A stretch of 64,000 bases of DNA from Pyrrhosoma nymphula (taxonomy: Eukaryota > Arthropoda > Insecta > Odonata > Coenagrionidae): the NCBI GenBank assembly GCA_963573305.1, contig OY754330.1:6076001-6140000 (forward strand), read 5' to 3'. The position numbers and the translations under genes were made by a program. The notes under the pieces were generated by a model. That model did no database searches, had not been told where the DNA came from, and saw only the letters and a list, made by a program, of their open reading frames with translations. Shown here one piece after another: positions 45,901-58,000 of this stretch (its first letter is position 1; every line of letters starts with the position of its first letter).

Positions 45901-48900
45901 CAACTGCCAGAACCACTATGAAATTACAGAAACAAGGAAAAACAGCTTGATGAAGGTATGTCACTCCATGGTGCACGAGGTGAATGACTGATGGCCGCTG
46001 AAAGATGCTCATGGTTTTCAGTGACCCATTCCTAGCAAGACAAGCGACTTATACATTAAACCTTGAATCCTCTTACTTCAATAATATTACCCTGAACTTA
46101 GCAGAAATGAAATAAACCTTTAAACAAATGGGGTAGTACTTTAATACATAATTTAAAAAATCCAAACGATAATGCAGCAAAATACATTATCGTTGTACAT
46201 GGTTTGGACTTGTAGAACGACGTTTCGAGGTATATTGCAGAAATTAGGTGCAAGGATGAAAGTTCCCCGGAAAAACAGAGGAAGGGAAACCCAGCATATG
46301 GTGGAGGGATTGGTGCAGAAGTAAAATGGAGGAATCGGGTATGATCCCAACGGATGCCGTGGACATGTGCAAATGGAAGATAGTATCACAGCTACGGTAG
46401 AAGCCAAGAAGAAGTTGATGGAATTATACCGTGCTTAACAGCGAAGCATTGATAGCACCTGTCCACTTAATAATGCCTATATGCAACTACCCACTCTCCC
46501 GCACTTTTCTGAACGTTTTTAGACCAATATTTTATTATGATTTCAGCTGTAAATGCCTCTTTTCCATGCATTAGTAATTAACTATACCACCATGAACTTA
46601 TATACATTAATGAAAAGTTTCAACACAATAAATTGATTGTTTAACTGCTATTGTGTTTTCAGCTAAAAATGGTATAAAATCACTACATTAATGCACTTGG
46701 TTAACCTAAATAAAATGTTCATTTTTTAGTTTTGAGAGGTAACTACATTAATGCCATGACTTAAAAAACAAGAGTGGATTGCTGGTGTAGACAACGGATA
46801 AAGTTAGAACAGAGTAGGATGTTTGGAAAACATTTTTGAGAGCATTTATTTAAAAAATGAAAATAAGCTTGGTAATAGTGATGGATATTTTTTCTTTGAT
46901 TTGAATATAATATCTAAGCATGACTACAGTTTACAGCTGTGAGAGTGTAATTACTGTGTCGTTTATGAATGTTTTTTGGTATGTGATTCATAATTCGATT
47001 CCTTTCATTCTTAGTTTCCAAGAATACAGGGTTATGAATGATCATAATAGATATCTCTCATCATAAAACATTGTAAATCGTGTAGTAGGTTGAAGGCATA
47101 ATATCGTTATATGCTATTGAAATACGGAAAAGAGAGAGAGGGAAACCTAAGATAAGGTGGAGGGATCTCGTGCAATCCCAATGGATGCCGTACACAGGAT
47201 CAAATGGAGGAGAGGCCAGGCAGATGTGAAAGAAATTATACCCAGAGCTTAACAGCGATGATATGATAGCACTTGCCCATTAAATAATCCATGTCGAAGG
47301 CATAATATCGTTAAAAGCTATTGAAATACGCACTGAGAATGTTAAATTCCCTTAAATACAGCCTTTAAATAGCCAGTACTGCAAGCCTTGGAAACAATGA
47401 AAAAATTGCTTGGCAACGAAAATGAAAAATTATCGAAATTTGCATTAATTTTGCGTTTAAACTTAAAATAATTCAGTGTATCGATCAATAAAGAAAAATC
47501 GGTTGAAAGAATTAAATGTTTTGCAGCTTTGGCCTCATTTTGGTCAAAGAATGAAAATTGTATCTCAAATATTTCATATTTTAATGAATGAAAGAAAATT
47601 CCTCTACACCGAAATTACCTATTGGTTTTTCCCATTTAAAACCATTAAAAAACAAAATTCTATCAGGGCTCGAAATTAATGAATAATGTTGGGATTTTCG
47701 ATTTTTTCCCGACTCAACACCGAATTTCAACCTTCTAGCTTGATTAGAAATGCTTAGGAATTTGTATCAATGAGTGAGTCAGTTTGGTAGCTTTATATAT
47801 AAGTAAATAAATAAAGAAGCTGTTGTACTGTCCACAATCTTACTTTATTATTTCGACGCCTCGGCGTCATCAACATGACATCGAGGCGTCGAAATAATAA
47901 AGTAAGATTGTGGACAGTACAACAGTTTCTTTATTTATTATTAAGGATTACTGTATTTGCACAAATCTTAGACAACTAATACCCCCCCCTTTTTTTTGGA
48001 AATCCACAAATTGGGAAAAAAGTCATGGATTTTGCTACCAATTGTAAGACAAACCTACTTTTCTTTGGAAGCCCAGAAGGGAAAAAACTCATCTTAGATT
48101 CGTGCAAAAATGGTATTTAATCCCAGGAATTAAGTTTTCACTACTTTTACCCAAATATAAACCTAATATTAATTTATTTATATTCTTATTTGTTTTGGGC
48201 AAGTAGATTTGCATTATATTTGCTAAACCTTCTCCTCCTCTCATTTTGTATAACATACACAGACACGTGTGTAAGTCAGTACGAACATGGGTTGAATGGG
48301 GGGGATTCCAATGCTATTTTTCATTGAGTATTAATACCTTTGATATTTTAACAATACATTATGCAAGGATTGTACACTGCATATATGAATGTGAATCGGC
48401 ATATACATTGCACAAAGATTGCATAGGAGTACTATACAGATTGTATCAAACCAAATAAATATTGTATATAACCTGTGCACAAACAGTAAACAATTTGTAC
48501 ACAATTGGTAAACAAAATTAATACAGGTATACAAATAACATACAACCAGTAGAGACTTTCGGTTATGTACCACCATTTTTTAATACACACCATATTCAAC
48601 CTGAATACCATATTCGATACGGTTTTATAAGAAATTAAAAAGGGGCAGAATAACCCCATCTTTCCTTATGTATTTCGAACAATGACCCACATTAGCTCGT
48701 TTCATTTGTGTGCAAAAATATTACTGCCCTAATCCGTAGATATTTTAATTCATCATAGGAGATAGTGTATTCACCTTATGATCTCATCAATCTATATTGC
48801 CACGGGTCACTTGGCTCAACTCAAATCCCATTTCCTTTAAAATCCTATTTACAGTGTGGGGTGATTCAATTAAGAAAACTTGGGATCCACACAAGAGCAG

Positions 48901-51900
48901 TAATAATGGAATTAATCATCAGCTAGGCATTATTTAATTAAATAGTGAGGTTGTTTTATTTTATTTCCCATAAAATCATCATATTAATGGATTTTGAATT
49001 TTTTTGCAAGCCAGCCATCTCTGGAAACTTTTTTTTCTTGGTAGTTGCCATTATTCCCGTTAGATGTTTCTTTCTTATTGAATAAGCAGTTGATACTGAT
49101 AATTTTATCGCTCTATGAGTAAGTTTTACTGCAGCAGTACCCCTGGGAAACTTGTAGAGCGACCATTCCAACAATTACCTGCAGTGATGATGCTGGTGGT
49201 TAATAAAAATTGTCAAAAAAACTTTAGTAAGCCTTATCTCTCTCATATCTGATCCAAAGGGTTTTAAAACCAAATTCCATTTTGCTAAACATATCTTCTG
49301 CTGCATATTCTATTACTCGAATTAGGAAAAATTTTCCTTGTTCGCTGGTTTATACAAGTGACATATGCTACCATTTAAAATTATAAATAATAAAATTGTG
49401 AAGGTTCATTTTAGTGATATGGTCAGGATTCAACCAAACCTTATTGAATCGATGGATTGGAGATGTGATTAAATCCTTCCAAAAATGATTTGAACACATT
49501 GTGCGAGTGGCATGTGTGCTTTGTCATGGAAAAACCTCGCCTCAAAGTTTTAGCTTCTTGCCTTCATTTTGTCTCATCTCTAGTCAAACATTTTCTGTTT
49601 CTTGCTTTGAGCTACAAAAAATATAAACCTAATCTAGAACGATTCATCAAACATTGCTTTTTTCACGCTGCTTAAGCTGCCAAATTTTTCACTCAAGTTT
49701 TTGTTGCTCCGACGTATCTAAATCTACAAAATACCCTGCAAGCCACCATAGGGGTGTGTGGCAGGGGGTGAGTATTCACCAAAATGCATTACACTATACC
49801 CTAAAGTTAGTGTAACTACGACTAATTATGCATTAGCATAAATCGCTAATGCTTGTCACAAGGCGAAGCCTCACAAGCATGCACTACTATACTACAGATA
49901 TTACCACAATGGAGAGGGACCGCTAATATATATGTATTTTGCAACTACACAAATGGACAGAGACTCAAGACTTATGTAGAAAACATGCACTGCGTGCTGT
50001 TAGTACTAGGTAACAGAAAAGGATTCAAGTATTACGGCGTACTACTACTACTAAGAGCTAGACTACCTAACAACAAACCTAGATAAAAGTCTCATTGGCA
50101 GCTGTTATGGTCCCTTATCGTTCGTGGGAAAAATGACATTTTAAATCTGTCCGTTCTGCAGTCTAGTTCCCTAATTATACTCTCATGATCTGATCTACCG
50201 TAGTATGTCGGATTTCGTAAAATATTATCAACGTCGTCAGAGAATAGACCGGTTTGGAACTTACATAATAGATTGAGTCTAAATTTTAATCGACGGTCTG
50301 AAAACTTTTCCCATCCCAATTGCTGCAAAAGGTCAGTAACACTAACGAGATTATCATAACGGCCTTTAAAAACAGACGTACTGTGCCTTTGCACCAGAAA
50401 TGAGGCAATGCATTTTAAGCATAGTCTCGTAACATGACTGTTCAGTCAAATTGGGCCTGGTCCTCTATAAGCATTAGTCAAGGAATAAATAATTGAGAAA
50501 TTTCAGACCCAAAGAATGCTGCTGACATTCCTATTAATTGATTGCTTTAGAGACCCAACTTCAACCGAAGTCAAAGTCTGTGACGGATTACCAGCCGCTA
50601 GCCCAACCAGTGTTATTCATACTGCCCACCAAACGTCGGCCCATTATCTCACAATACACTGATATTGTTCTTTCAGTGAATACCAGGGAGAACAATAGCT
50701 AGAATACATTCCCTATTTCTGTTCAACTCACATTTGGAGGAGAATTAGTTGCACTAGATGGCACCTACAAGGCCTTACGCAGCCATGTTTAGTTTATTTA
50801 TTTATACATATTTGTGCATGAATTATGTATATGCTTTGTAATTACATATTTTAGTGACCATGTATATATGGCCACAAGTGATAAATGAATCAAGTGTTGT
50901 AATGACTCAAATGATCCTGTTTTTTTATACCAGCTTTTACTATAATCGTGATTGCATATAGTTAAGTATTTATTTTTTCTACCTGCCTTAGTTTGTACAC
51001 ATACTAACTCTCTAGGAAAATTAACAAAATTATTTCAATGCAATTCAAAATTTCCTAAAATTTTATAAATTATGTATTGGGAAATATGTACATACACACA
51101 TAATTACTTCTGATAAGCTTAGCTTTACCATTCCTAGTTGCAGAAACACCTAAGTGAAAATGTGATGGATCAGCTGGCCCCCCTGGTGGACCTTAAACAG
51201 TGGCTTGGCCACCTTTCAATTACATCTCCTCCTGCCACTTCAAAACTAGTGGTTTTAGAAGTGGTGCCCGAGGTTTGTTTAGTTTTCTCTAAATATCTGT
51301 TTTGCAGTAAAAACAACTCTCAAGAAATTAACTTGATAAGGTCCTTCAAATTGCAGATGAGAGAAAGAATACTTAAATTATATTCTAACAAGTGGGATAA
51401 ATTGGTGAAATATCACTCATCAACCTTGTTCAACCCAATTGGAGAAGATATGCAAGACCTTGCCAAAAGGTAATAGCGAAGCCATTAATTCACAATTCAT
51501 GTATCGCATACAAACGTTTTAGTAACAGAAAACCTCTCTCTCCTCAAGCCTGGGTGGTGCCTACGACTTGAGTAACTTGGCATCACTTCTGCAGATGGAT
51601 GCTTATTGTGCCAATGGCTGTGGCTCCAAGGGCAACAGGAGGTGTTCCCGCTGCAAGCAGGAGTGGTATTGTGGAAGGTTAGATTAGCACCACACAAAGT
51701 TCAATTGATTGTGGCACCTAGCAAACTGCACCCATAACAGCAAAATACGAAGTTAACAGTCAATGGAAAAGTATTGGTACAGACAAGAGTGGGTATAAAG
51801 AATAGCTACCGGCTATTAACTCAGCATGTTATAGAATCTGATTCAATGTACCTGGTATTGCTGAAAAACTAAATTGATATTTTCAAAGCATTACCAATAT

Positions 51901-54900
51901 GTAGTAGAATTATGAACTTTTTATGAACACACATCTATACCTTAAAAGAATAACATTCCACTCCATGGCAACAAGGACAGATTCTAGAGCTCATTTGCTC
52001 CTGACAGTGTGGGTACAGGACAATAAGTAAAGCAAAACCTCTATTCCATGCACCTTAATTTTACATACTTTCAATTATGTGTAGCGACATTAAAATCTGG
52101 CCAGGAAGAATGGGAATTTCAATGATGAACTTCTTTTACATAACTTCTCCATCTAATGTTTCTTGTTTCTACGTAGTCAACTTCAGTCCCCACGGCTCAA
52201 ATTTTCTTGTTATACATAGTATTTGCAATAATCTTGTGGGGACAAACTGTGGAAAATTTCTCTCTTCCAATACTGGCCCGATATGGGTCTCAAAAGAAGC
52301 AAACTGTATTTTGGCAACGTCATGTTCAAACCCACCCCTCCCCCATGGTAGTGGAGAGTTTCCTACAGTTCCATCGTTTCCCAAAAGGTATCCATCCCAA
52401 CACATTTCAGACCTGACTTTCCGCCAAGATATTTGAAAAGAAATTGTCAATTAAAAAGATGACCTTTGTTTATAAAGTCAAAAAAATTACAAAACCATTT
52501 AACATTATTTACTGAGTTGTCTTATGGTTTTTCAAATCATTACTTTCTGTCATATCTTTTTAGTAATTCTAACCTGAATATTCAATAATTTTTAATAACT
52601 TGATTTCACTAAATAACTCAAGGGCAACAGTATTGGCTTCTACTTTGTGAAGATTCACGTTAAAACGTGAAGTACACAACCCAAGTATTTTTTGCAATCT
52701 TTATTTTGACGGCTGGAAGTGAGTGAATTTAGTTTGTATAAAATAACTTTTTCTCTTGCGGCTGCCCACAAAAGCTGCTAATTCTCATTTCCCAAATAAC
52801 AATATGATTGTTTTTTTATGTTGAAATAATCTCAAGGATTTATCCATTTAAGAAAATCCAAAACTTAAGTAAATGAGCTGAAAGGCTAGTTTACTTGCGT
52901 GGATTTTTTATCCTAAAATCGTTAATATTACAGCAAGAAATTCATTTAAAATGATCAAGTAAATACGAAGAATTCAGACATCAATTGTCTCAAGTTTCCA
53001 ATAAATGATGTTAAAAAAAAACACTGCATAAAAAAAAATGACCGCAACCCCATGCTGTGAGAGGGCCTGCTAATGAGTGGGAGGGTCGAGACTAGTTGTC
53101 GAGGGAAGCGACGATAGCCCCGCTGAAAAGGGACGGAAGCTTGGGGTCGGTACGCTGGAGAGGATATGTATTTCCTTTGATAAGCCTCAGTACAGACATG
53201 TGCTGAGTCACTAAAGATATTTCCATGAAAAGTTCACACAGGCATGAAAGGATCCACTGATGTGTTCCATTAATGAGGAAGCCATCAGGACGGTAACTTT
53301 CCACTGCAGGAATAACTTCCTCAGTTCAAGAAAGAAATCAGGTGGGTTTAACAGTTATTCTATACTTGATTTACATGCACTTTCTAAGGAATGTAAGCAA
53401 ATTAAAAGTTAACCTGAACCTATTGCGGAAACTACCCCATGAATGGTGATGCTTAGTTTGACAATTCGTATGAGCTTCATAATAAAGAAAACCAGAACCT
53501 AGGTTTTGACCTGTGTTATCTTCAAGGTTTGAAAGATCTTGAACATGACACGCCGAATCCTTGTTTTTTTCCTTCTTTTATTAAATAGTGTCGACAATAT
53601 ACTCCTGTTTTATATTATTATGGAGATAATTACATTCCACTAAGCGACACCTTCGGTGTTAGCTGAAATATATATGTATGATAGTTGATGAATTATCTCT
53701 GTGACTATAACAAATGGATTTATGAAACAAATGCTAAATTTAATACTGTGCTCACCTTAATTCACACAACAGATGAACATGAAACTTGTTGAGAAAACTA
53801 TGCAATTATGTACTAACAGTATCATGTTTGGCCTCTTTTACGCCCTGTGGCTGTATATATTTATGGTCTAAACCAGTGTTTCCCAAACTTTTTCGAGCCG
53901 CCAGGTACCACAAACATATACCCAAAACAACACCTAACCGTCAGCGTTAAACTCATGGACTACATGACCAAATCAGGAAGTCTGTAAAAATAGTTAAAAC
54001 AAAAATGATTAAGTTTTTTCAAATCCAATACATTCCAGGACATGTGTGTATCGTACCGCTTGATCAGGAACCTGCCTTCAGCACCCCCCCCCCGCTCAGA
54101 TTAAAGCACTGCTCAGAAGTGGGAGATAGCTCTCACTTTGGGCACCACTGGTCCAAACCAAGACTGCATAATATTCCATAGTGGCGAGACATAGCGGAAG
54201 AGTACTCGGGTTGCTCGACCAGAAATTGCTAAATTATAGGATTTTCCAGGCCAACATTATCATTTGTTCAGGTGAAAACATCCATTCTTAGGTAAGCACA
54301 CAATTTAAACAATAAAATGAATAAAACACGTTTCAGTATGCACACCAAATTGTTATGAAAGGACTTAATTCAATACCACTTTATACTAAAATTCACATTT
54401 CCTAAGAAATTTTAAGACCACAGCCCTCAATGGAATATAAATACGGAATCTTTCCTTTGGCTGTCCTGAGTCGTGTTGGAGGCAATTATCGAGAGCAGCT
54501 ATGAAGAAATTACTGGTAAACAATCAACAAATATCCAATCACCCTCATAATGAGTGAAAAGATTATTTAACACCTGGAAGTTTATTTTAGATGCATAATT
54601 AAACGCTAAACACTATCTAGGGCCTCAATCAGGTAAGGTACTCAAAACCGTACGTTGCCTAAAATGGCACTGTACACTTCTCGACAACAATCGGATGCCT
54701 TGTAAGTGAAATTCTAGGTTAATTTCTCATTTTCCACATCCTTCCCAAACCTGCAGCAACTCTGTAAACCTTTCATTCATCAGTAATATGTTTAACTTTG
54801 ACTGGCTTGTGTGAAGTCTTTCAATGCCATTGTGGAAAATTTATACATAAAAATCTCCCTTTCAGAGAATGCCAAGTAAAGCACTGGTCTAAACACAAAG

Positions 54901-54941
54901 TTTCCTGCAATCCGCAAGAAGAGTTCAACGAAAATCACTGA
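42957..54941 (+). CDS. ZMYND10: Zinc finger MYND domain-containing protein 10, dynein-arm assembly factor
   Basis: ZMYND10 is a cytoplasmic co-chaperone needed to preassemble axonemal dynein arms. Exons: 42957-43054, 43755-43863, 43952-44065, 44136-44269, 44425-44565, 44841-44962, 45798-45955, 51138-51272, 51357-51469, 51549-51677, 54866-54941. All GT-AG with matching phases; 1329 nt, 442 aa, close to the 440 aa of human ZMYND10. Diagnostic stretches are VIVHEAICTSIWRKYVF (about 75-90), STAVALLETILFHDESC, SISILRCLAEYMDR, EGQVWIGLLFLLLGANCQ, ENVMDQLAPLVDLKQWL, and a C-terminal MYND finger with CSRCKQEWYCGRECQVKHW. The finger keeps its cysteines and histidine, but the first pair is spaced C-X3-C instead of C-X2-C. 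Intron 7 (5.2 kb) holds hammerhead-type hairpins and LINE remnants. The start is the only ATG giving the family N-terminus and lies 200 bp after an X-box. The gene shares its promoter region with anillin. Confidence 0.95.
43055..43754. other. ZMYND10 intron 1
   Basis: No feature recognised between exons 1 and 2. Confidence 0.5.
45188..45313. repeat. Hairpin with hammerhead-like loop (Penelope pLTR remnant)
   Basis: Arms of about 43 bp (45188-45230, 45272-45313) enclose a loop beginning ACCTGATGATGACGAG and continuing GTGGAAACCTAAGTC. CTGATGA, GAAA and a GTC are in hammerhead order, but stem II is weak as written. Lies in ZMYND10 intron 6. Confidence 0.6.
46196..46440 (+). pseudogene. LINE 3' end remnant 1
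   Basis: Frameshifted reading with PRKNRGRETQ, MVEGLVQK and a tail ending LMELYRA stop. It shares AACCTAAG/GGTGGAGGGAT and CAATGGATGCCGT words with 47107-47290. This is the RGRP-x-W-x-D/E pattern of non-LTR C-termini. Confidence 0.5.
47107..47290 (+). pseudogene. LINE 3' end remnant 2
   Basis: Reads RGKPKIRWRDLVQ, then RRGQADVKEIIPRA stop with one frameshift. Second copy of the family at 46196-46440, same orientation, both in ZMYND10 intron 7. Confidence 0.55.
47806..47939. repeat. 58-bp-arm hairpin with degenerate hammerhead core
   Basis: Arms 47806-47863 and 47882-47939 are near-perfect inverted repeats around an 18-nt loop. On the minus strand 47879-47851 reads TTGATGA with GACGC-CGAG-GCGTC then GAAA: hammerhead stem II and core with the first C changed to T. 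Looks like paired Penelope pLTR ends without internal sequence. Lies in ZMYND10 intron 7. Confidence 0.65.
47940..50091. other. ZMYND10 intron 7, middle
   Basis: AT-rich DNA, no gene recognised. About 49735-50091 may be the 3' part of a retroelement joined to the next fragment. Confidence 0.35.
50092..50394 (-). pseudogene. LINE ORF2 C-terminal fragment
   Basis: SVTDLLQQLGWEKFSDRRLK, FRLNLLCKFQTGLF and KMSFFPRTIRDHNS match the C-terminus of insect Jockey/CR1-like reverse transcriptases (LGW, R---RL, FFPR-I--WN). Stops and the absent reverse transcriptase core show a dead 5'-truncated copy. Confidence 0.75.
52020..52260 (+). mobile_element. Old pogo/Tigger end
   Basis: AAAACCTCTATTCCATGCAC, then TTTACATACTTTCAATTATG and AATCTGGCCAGGAA parallel the left end of the 3786-6463 element (CAAGTCTGGCCGGAA). 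Heavily mutated. In ZMYND10 intron 10. Confidence 0.5.
53092..53304 (-). other. Unassigned exon-like frame in ZMYND10 intron 10
   Basis: 70 codons, ESYRPDGFLINGTHQWILSC to PSLFSGAIVASLDN stop, less AT-rich than its surroundings and preceded by an acceptor-like TTCCTGCAG. I do not recognise a family. Could be a transposon piece or a stray exon of an antisense gene. Confidence 0.25.
53874..54150. mobile_element. hAT-type MITE
   Basis: Ends CAGTGTTTCCCAAACTTT and, inverted, CAGTGGTGCCCAAAGTGA; flanked by 8-bp copies GTCTAAAC (53866-53873) and GTCCAAAC (54151-54158), the hAT target length. 277 bp, no coding capacity. Confidence 0.8.
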
Positions 54942-55012
54942 ACATCACCAGTTCAAGACATACATTAACTCTCAATTCTAGGCGATGCTGTATAAATGTA
55001 GTGAGACAAATG

Positions 55013-55018
55013 AATAAA
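55013..55018 (+). terminator. AATAAA polyadenylation signal of ZMYND10
   Basis: Canonical AATAAA 72 bp after the ZMYND10 stop. It lies only 49 bp before the RpS12 stop codon on the other strand, so the two 3' UTRs very likely overlap. Confidence 0.75.
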
Positions 55019-55066
55019 ATGCATAAGTTCAATTTAAAAATTATATTGGTCTTTTATATTACATAG

Positions 55067-58000
55067 TTACGTATCCCTAGACTGCCCAAGGTATTTCATT
55101 AAAACATCCCCTGCAGGCGTCTCTTCACCCCAGTCCTGGAAAAAGAACAGGCATAACAAACGTTAGTGTAAAATAAACAACAGGATTATTTTTTTAATTT
55201 TATAGTTTTCCACTTTTTTAACATACCTTGACAACCACACACGAACAGCCAACGACTTTCCGTGCTTTGCCAGTATTGTCAATCTTGCACAATCCAGCCC
55301 ACTCTCCAAGTTTCTTGTTGTCATCTACTTTGATGAGTGGTATTTGGTGCTCATTGCACAAGGCCTGGACAAGTTTCTTGTACATGGGCTCGTCACAATT
55401 TTCAGCCAGGATGCAGAGCAGAGCTTGTCTCCTGCAAGAACAAAGTTTCACTTAAAAGCATCATTATCTACCAAATGATAATATTTCTGGGGAATCAAGA
55501 CTCATCCCAATTAAGAAAAATCACTCAGTTGGCATTTCACAGCACTGTTTTTTTGGGTGACATCTCAGCAGAGGGAACCTGCCGGATCATTGTATCATCA
55601 TGGTGATCATGCACAGGGACCCAACAACCTATTGTTACATATAAGTATTATAAAGATTGATAAAGCAAAGAATTTAAGTAATTTACAAAAAAATTACTAC
55701 TAAGATAAATGCTTACTCAAACAACTTAGCAGATGGCTACAAAAACATTGCTCATTGACAATTACTAGCAGAAAATGATACTTATGCATACATTTATGAA
55801 GCAAATAGGCTGTGATAACTATTTATCACAAAAATTAAACCTATAAATCTGGCTTTATATACCAGATGCCACTTTATGTGTTGTATACAGCAAATAGCAA
55901 CTGCAGTGATTGTATTTTTCTGTTTGAGGCTTTTGCAGTACTGTTGTGCTGGTATCTCCATGTTTCTCTGCCAAAGCTGTGTCGGTGTATCTTTACGATG
56001 CACCGACACAGCTTTGCACTGATTGTAATTACAACCTGCCTCAAATTACACCAATTATCAACTGCAGCATAGAATTGATCAAACGCAAGATAACTTAATG
56101 CAATGGTTACAATCAAATAAATTAGTTCTTAATGCTGATAAGACTATCTTCCTGAATTTTTACCCTTTCAAGAAGCAAATAGTGCCTTTAAATTTAGCAT
56201 TAAATAATCTTCCCATTAAGGAGGAACATACAACCAGTTAAATGAAAAAATAAGGTACTTTGTGCTATAAGAGTGTTTTATCCAAGGCCACAACCCTGGA
56301 TGTTTTTAAGACAGTATACATATTATGGGTATATTCACTCCAGAATATGTATCCTTTGAAATTCCCCTTCAAGGTTTCTCTCCTAACATCATTTTTTTGA
56401 TGCAGAAAAGGATAATCAAACTATAATCATACTATATATCAAGTACTAAACCTATTTATGCAGAATACAATATTTTACCAGTACCTTGCATATATATTCC
56501 AGAAACTGTCAACTTCATCAACAAAATTTTAACTCCCTTGAAAAAAATTCTGACTACCATAGCTATAACACTAAAACAAATATTTACACATGAACTACCC
56601 CACAACCACAAAAAGACGCCATAATATCAGACACACTGGATTCAATTTATACAATAAGCTTCCATTATCAATTATATGTCTGGACAAAAAAAATTAAACC
56701 TAAGGCAAAAGATATGGAGCAGGAAAATTTGTTTTATAGTACTTGTTCACGCCATGGTTTCGTGGGATGGGACAAGGGAGCCCTTCGTGAAGAGCAGAAT
56801 CACTGCTCACTTGTTTTTAGTCGAGTTTTTGTTCATGCGCCTGTATGGGGCACTGTGTGTGTCTGGTCTATTCAGTAGAGCAGACGAGTAGCATGAATGT
56901 GTCGTCCAGGAGCAGAAGGTGGCCTCGGAAGCAGCCAAAGGACCTGAGAAAATCACCAAAAGGAGCCCGAAAGGTGAGTGGTGATATTGTTCGGTTTGGG
57001 GCTCCCGGAGGGATATCAAAATACAGCCCACTTAAATTAGCCTAGGCGTGAACAGTACTACACAATATATGGAGCACATTTTATGTAAAATTTTGTTAAT
57101 TACTGTCTTTCTCTATTAATGTGATTTTTATGTAAGTATTCTGTTTATGCTATGTTTCTACGTGTTTTAAGTATTCCTTTTATATGATGACTCCATGCAA
57201 ATGTATATTCATACGGATTATGAAGTTCTATTCTCTCTATTCTACACAGATCAAAACTTTAAAATAGTCAGATGAACTACCGTATACCGCCAAGACAGAA
57301 GCCCCCATTTTTTTTTAATATCTGCATTATCAAGAGTGAGGGGTGCTATTCTCAAGCACAAAGAAAGGAAGCCACACTGAAATTGATGCATGAAATTACG
57401 ATATTCGAAATGGATATTGAGGGCTACTACTACAGGCCGAAGAATCTAGAATTATAGTACTTCTACAGTGCTAAATTATAATTTTTCCACGCATATACAT
57501 CCATTCTTCAGTTAATGATCATTTTAAACTGTGTGCAAGAATAGAAGCAAAACACACAAATGCACGTACCATGTGGGAATATAGTTTCCCAATTAACAGG
57601 ACCACTATAGCTCGGAGGGAAAATCTGCTTCCTTATCCATGATATTTTCCTTTAGTCTCATCCATAACCAGGGAAATTTAAACAGAAAAATGTGGTGGAC
57701 TTATTGTTCAAGTCAGTGACAGATTACCAACCCCTTAACTGCCCCAGAATGCTAAGAAGTTTATTCCCCATGGCCACCACACTGAGGTACATTAGATAAC
57801 CATGAATGCATTTTATATGCACTAATTACCTCTCGTTCTTGCCATACTATCGAAACATAACTAATTGCTTAACACCAAATAACAGCTCCAATGCCTAATT
57901 CAGGCAAGGTTCTTAAAAAACCTAATGTCCATGCACCAATAGACAAGTCTAAAATGATATTTCTCACATTCTGAAAAAATTCAGATTTTGACTGAAATGG

